From: Plazaster borealis
Taxonomy: Eukaryota > Echinodermata > Asteroidea > Forcipulatida > Labidiasteridae
Reading direction: 5' to 3'
Assembly (NCBI GenBank): GCA_021014325.1
Contig: CM037471.1
Span: forward strand, 19,984,818-20,048,817
DNA length: 64,000 nt
Shown here: positions 59,816 to 64,000 of the stretch, in pieces
Layout of the letters: each line of letters starts with the position of its first letter
Position numbering within the stretch: the stretch's first letter is position 1
The notes under the pieces: model-generated
The model's input: the letters and a program-made list of their open reading frames with translations, nothing else
Database searches by the model: none
What the model was told of the DNA's origin: nothing
Made by a program: the position numbers and the translations under genes

Positions 59816-60007
59816 GGTCAATTTCATAGAGCTGCTGAAGCAGAAAATATCGCTAAACAAATTTCTGCTAGGCAAAAATGAGCAGGATACCACTCACAAA
59901 TGGTACATATGACATGCTGTTTTGGCTGGTAACTTACATTTGGTGAGCATAATTGTTTTTGTGCTACTACTTTTTTGTGCTTACACGCAGCTCAATGAAA
60001 TTGGTGC
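59816..60007. mobile_element. Second GGGCCC-type foldback element
   Basis: TCAATTTCATAGAGCTGCTG at the left and CAGCTCAATGAAATTGGTGCC at the right are inverted. Inner words GCAGGATACCACTCACAAAT and GACATGCTGTTTTGGCTGGT are collinear with the 1523-1702 copy. Confidence 0.65.
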
Positions 60008-60238
60008 CTTTTTGTTATACGGTTTTAATTTTAAGACACCCTAGTCAACATAAAAGTTTAGTTTTCATTGTAAGTGAACTATTGAACTTCATATTCCATG
60101 ATTCTGACAAGAGAAACCTTACAAAGAGCCCCCCGTTGTTCCCTCCGTAGACTCTCTGTCAAATCGATAACGTAAATGATAGTAAATTCAATTTCCATAT
60201 ATATAACCGTCAATATTAAATATGTTTTAAAGACTACC

Positions 60239-60259
60239 AAAAAAAAAAAAAAAAAAAAT
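60239..60259. repeat. Poly-A tract
   Basis: About twenty consecutive A. It has no preceding element body that I could recognise. Confidence 0.9.
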
Positions 60260-61923
60260 CTAAATTTGAGCCCCTACACAAACAACCCAACAAAGTCTCA
60301 ATAATTTTTATTCCTGATAACATTGTGAAAGACCTTTCTTCAGTCACCATTTTACAAATGTAGTAATGCCGCTTCTTCTGTTAAAAAAAAGCCCCTAATT
60401 AAGTTTCCATTCTGCAAAGCTATTGAATTTTTTTTTTATCTTAATTACCGCCTCGCCCTATCAAATTCCTGTATCAATTTGGAGTGAAAATTCAATAAAA
60501 AACACCTACATGTATAATGTCCAAATGCATCTAACCTTATTGTACCAGCCGTAAGGGTTGGGGTTTTTTTTTCACTTCTCTCGACCACAACGGTAAATCG
60601 TCAAATTGTCTGGCAGTAAAGGGCTAGGAATTTACTACCCTTTCCTTTCACAATTGGCCCAGTTCATACTAAGGTCATGTCATCCCATCTCTCCATTGAG
60701 ACTTGTAAATCTAAGACTTCCACACAGGCCAGTAATACCCAGGGTCTGATCTCGGACTCTGTGGGTTATTGGTTAACTGTTTTGAATCTTAACAATGTGG
60801 AGAGGTTTGGGTTTTGGGTTTTTTTTTTTGGAAAAGCTTCCAGACTGTGTGGTCTACTGCTGCTTCATTATCGTTGAATCTTATATAGAGAAAGACATAC
60901 TGCTGAAATGTATTGGAAGTAACCTGAGCTTTCTGCAAGAAATGTGAACAGTCTGTAGCCCCCTGCAAGCTCCAACCCTATTTCATTATATAGGCCTACA
61001 AAAAAAACTTCAAGTGCAAATCCAGCGAAAAATTTGAACAGAGCTGTCATAATAAAAAATTCCTCTCAAGAATCAACTAAACACCTGTGTTTTAAACCTG
61101 CCTTTTGCAAACTAGAGTAGAACTTTTGTTAAGCCCTATTTTTGTCAATTTTCTCGCTGGCGTAACTGTGGAACATATATTGTGGAATATATATTGCCTT
61201 TTTTTTTTTTTTTTTTTTTTTTCCTCTTCTCGTTTCCCCCTACTGGAAAATTCAATCTATGTGATTGGTGTAGTTGTATCACAGAGTAATTTAACCTCAC
61301 GGCTACCCACCCTAGCTTACTACTAACATTGTACCTCTTTCCTTTCACTTCCTTCAATACCTGCCTATATGGACCTACGTCAAAACTGACCCAACGGCGA
61401 CCCCACGCCTTGTGTAGAATTTGACCCCTGACCCCTGTGGTGATATGCAAATGAGTGTGCTGGATGTTGTTGGCGGGTTGCCCGAGGGGAAAGTCTAGAT
61501 GTGCTCCCTCCACCGTACCTCTGCCTTTTTTTTTTTCTCTCTCTCTCCTTTTTTCTTTTTTGCTTTTCTTTCTATAACTGTCTTCACCGTGGGTGTTTGT
61601 GTAGGGTTCTGAATCTGGCTTGTGTGTTAGTAGGTTAGGTTTTTCTTGCTGAATGGCTAGCCAAGGCTTTGTGGTAAAAAGCAATGGACAGCCATGGAAA
61701 TAAAAAAAAGAGCTTAGAATCCAGCCGTGTAAAAGATTTCCTCTGGGTGTGTGCGTGTATTTATGCAAAATTCTGGCAAATTCAGAACGACAGGCTAATA
61801 AATCTGTTGGATAAACCCCCTTTGTCGACCCCATCCTTTTTTTTACCCCAGAAAAAAAAAAAACATGCTCAAAAAAAAAATGACTTAGTTTAAATTTTGC
61901 AAGACCAAGTATTAATGCTCTAT
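60260..61923. other. Non-coding stretch, nothing identified
   Basis: The stretch includes a poly-T tract at about 61200-61222 and TC-rich segments near 61530-61570. The 229-codon minus-strand frame across 61145-61834 depends on these low-complexity tracts for its length and has no recognisable motif. Confidence 0.4.
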
Positions 61924-62171
61924 TTCTTACACTTTAACTTTTTAAAATATGTTAACATCAAGCTCATCCTAATATTTATCAGCTCAATTCCGTCGGTGTT
62001 GTTACATTATGATGGAACCGTACTTCAGTTTTTACTGGCAATTTCTGTTCTTACACTTTAACTTTTTAAAATATGTTAACATCAGGCTCATCCTAATATT
62101 TATCAGCTCAATTCCGTCGGTGTTGTTACATTATGATGGAACCGTACTTCAGTTTTTACTGGCAATTTCTG
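61924..62171. repeat. Near-perfect tandem duplication of 124 bp
   Basis: Units 61924-62047 and 62048-62171 both begin TTCTTACACTTTAACTTTTT and differ at one position only (CATCAAGCTC versus CATCAGGCTC). The very low divergence implies a recent duplication, or an assembly artefact. Confidence 0.95.
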
Positions 62172-63400
62172 TTGAGAAAAAAACATGGTGAATATTATAT
62201 TTCTTTCATTGAAGGAAATTTCATCGGTTTCTCTTGATATATTTTAGCATTGAATGTTACTTGGGTCTTAGCCAATATTTCATACTGTTATCAGCACCCA
62301 CATTCCTCCCCCAGCAAGGTTAAACACCAAATACATCATTATTGCAAAAAATCAAGATTTGCTTTAGAGTATTTCTTTGACTACATGTTGACCCTTTTAA
62401 TTTTTTTTTAATAAATATATATTTTGACTTTGTGTGCGTTATATGAATCTATGTTCCCCCACGGCAAGGCAAGCAACGTCTACCTCACAGTAACGCTGAT
62501 TTATGTACACACACATACATGCATTCTCTCATTACAAGTCATTGTTTGTAGTATCCACCCACACGTTATGTTGAATTTAGGTAAGGCACTCCTGGTTTGT
62601 CCGGTCGCCCTCAGAACACCCGAGGCACTGCGCTCAGTATTATTACGCACAGCTCCCCGCAGCTTGCCATCTGATTTTGGGGGGATGTTTTTGTCGGTGA
62701 GGTTACGAGCACTGGGAGGTGGGAAGGGAATTACAAGTCCTGACAACCGGCATCCGTTGCCCAAGATGAGAAGTTACAGAACTCTTTAAGAAGAGGGAAA
62801 ATCCAGTGGAAATAATCTCTGAAGTTTAATTGAAAATGTCAAGTATTTGACACATCCAAGGGGCAAGAATTTCTTCCGAGCACTATTGGGGGGTTTTATT
62901 TTTTTATTTTTGACATTTTGTTTTCCTGTTTTTAATTGGATTTTTTATAAGTTTCATGTGACTTTTTAAATTGGAAACAATTTGTGCTGGATAGTTTTGT
63001 TGACCTGTATAAAAGCATGTTCTTAAATTTTGCACATTTAATTCTGGTCTTCTTGAATTCCACAAAGATTTATTTGTTTTGCTATAATATATCAATACTT
63101 GAAATTAGTTTGCAGTTTCAAATTTTCAATAAATCTTGTAATTTATGTCAAATTACGTCCCTCGTCTGCAGTTCTCTGCCTCAACATATTTTTTTTTTAA
63201 AGAATCACTTGACGTATTTGAACATGACACATTGTTGATCAGTAGTATTTACTGCCCGAGATGAAACCAGTGGCCTCCATTTATGAACCGGGCCAACGAA
63301 CAGACGTCCATTGTCCCCCATTCAAGTAATATATCTTAATGAAATGTGAGGCAAAGCCTTGTCTGGCTTAGTCAGTCAAAAGCAACCCCCCTTCCAACAT

Positions 63401-63427
63401 CGAGAGAGAGAGAGAGAGAGAGAGAGA
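63401..63427. repeat. (GA)n microsatellite
   Basis: About thirteen GA units in a purine-rich stretch. Confidence 0.9.
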
Positions 63428-63710
63428 AAAAAGAGTCATAGGTATGGCTTTGAGCAATAAGGATTTAGCAAATAATGAACAAAAAAATCAGCGACGTCTC
63501 AGGGAAGACACAAATTGCACGGCAATTAGTTTGCCACAAGTCATTATATGAGTCTTAAGACTCCGTGTGGCGAGGCCACATCATTGTTAATTTTTTTGAC
63601 GAAGCATCACGAGGGGGGGAATTATAGACAGGGATGTAAGAGAGAAGCAGAGGTGTTATCAGGGAGTAGGGGGGACAAGTCTTGATTGCCCGTCTTGCAG
63701 TGGTCTGTCC

Positions 63711-64000
63711 TTAAAGGGAGGGTATATGCCTTTGGTAATTACTCCAAAAATTAATGACAATAAAAACTGACATGGGAAGAAGCACTGCAGTTGTTGATAA
63801 TGTTCAACATTTTTGAGAAACAATTCCCTTCAAAGGAAAGAGAGGGATTCAAAAACATTTCAATCTGAGAAACATCTTTGCATGAAACGTTTATCAGATT
63901 GGGTATTCCAATCACGGATTATTTTTCCTGTGTGGACAAAAACCGCTCCAGATTTTCGGGAATATCTCAGAAAAACCACCTTTTTTGAAATTAAATTTTC
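63711..64000 (+). mobile_element. Chimeric TTAA-type element, cut by the window end
   Basis: It starts TTAAAGGGAGGGTATATG. The first arm (AATTACTCCAAAAATTAATG, GAAGCACTGCAGTTGTTGAT) and the centre (AATCTGAGAAACATC...GCATGAAACG) match family D. From TATTCCAATCACGGATTATT onward it matches the second arm of family A (CTCCAGATTTTCGG, AATATCTCA). It is open at the window edge. Confidence 0.7.

Noticed and set aside
61145..61834. 229-codon minus-strand open frame, the longest in the window
   Set aside because: It runs through a poly-T tract (poly-lysine) and TC-rich stretches that lack stops in this frame. It has no recognisable motif and no splice context.
62424..62789. 121-codon plus-strand frame in a GC-richer patch
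   Set aside because: A minus-strand frame of similar quality covers the same bases, and there is no recognised product or splice evidence.

Overview
This window looks like about 64 kb of animal nuclear DNA, most likely from an echinoderm and probably a sea star. It is AT-rich, almost everything is non-coding, the candidate coding pieces are short and bounded by GT/AG splice signals, and the DNA is full of homopolymer tracts and short transposon remnants. The assignment rests on the repeats: several families (those starting TTAAAGGCACTGGACACG or TTAAAGGGTCTGTACACG, and the GGGCCCAATTTCAT foldback elements) are ones I associate from memory with echinoderm genomes. I see no bacterial, viral, CRISPR or operon-like content.

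Genes. All credible coding pieces are on the + strand. An orphan exon at 4118-4228 has good splice sites and one open frame; I cannot name its gene. The best-supported gene start is at about 12.5-13.2 kb: a TATA-like box, a leader, an ATG at 12982 preceded by an in-frame stop, and a strong donor after 13168. Downstream exon candidates lie at 38290-38388, 49432-49482, 56839-56936, 58140-58181 and 59282-59424. Most of these, and the 4118 exon, are in phase 1 at both ends or at the end that can be read, so many combinations of them would keep frame. The 58140-58181 piece could also be a second start exon (MGQQ..., a possible myristoylation signal). Two short resemblances, MGQQ and YGxDxDTSL, recall the alternative N-termini of vertebrate Abl/Arg kinases. 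I offer that only as a testable hypothesis, because no kinase, SH2 or SH3 exon is inside the window.

Layout. 1-4 kb: repeats, including two kinds of GGGCCC-ended foldback element. 4.1 kb: orphan exon. 4.3-12.5 kb: mostly unique sequence with one head-to-head pair of TTAA elements. 12.5-13.2 kb: promoter and first exon. 13.2-49.4 kb: a large intron or introns holding most of the repeats, including a 705-bp transposon nested in another element, a tRNA-Asn-like relic, an eight-unit minisatellite and many TTAA-flanked non-autonomous elements. 49.4-59.4 kb: the remaining exon candidates, separated by more elements. 59.4-64 kb: possible 3' untranslated region, a fresh 124-bp tandem duplication, and a chimeric TTAA element cut by the window edge.

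The most distinctive content is the TTAA-flanked element superfamily. At least fifteen full or partial copies share terminal repeats and a central palindrome, but differ in their half-arms, and at least one copy appears to be a recombinant of two subfamilies. Boundaries of old repeats are approximate, by up to about 20 bp.
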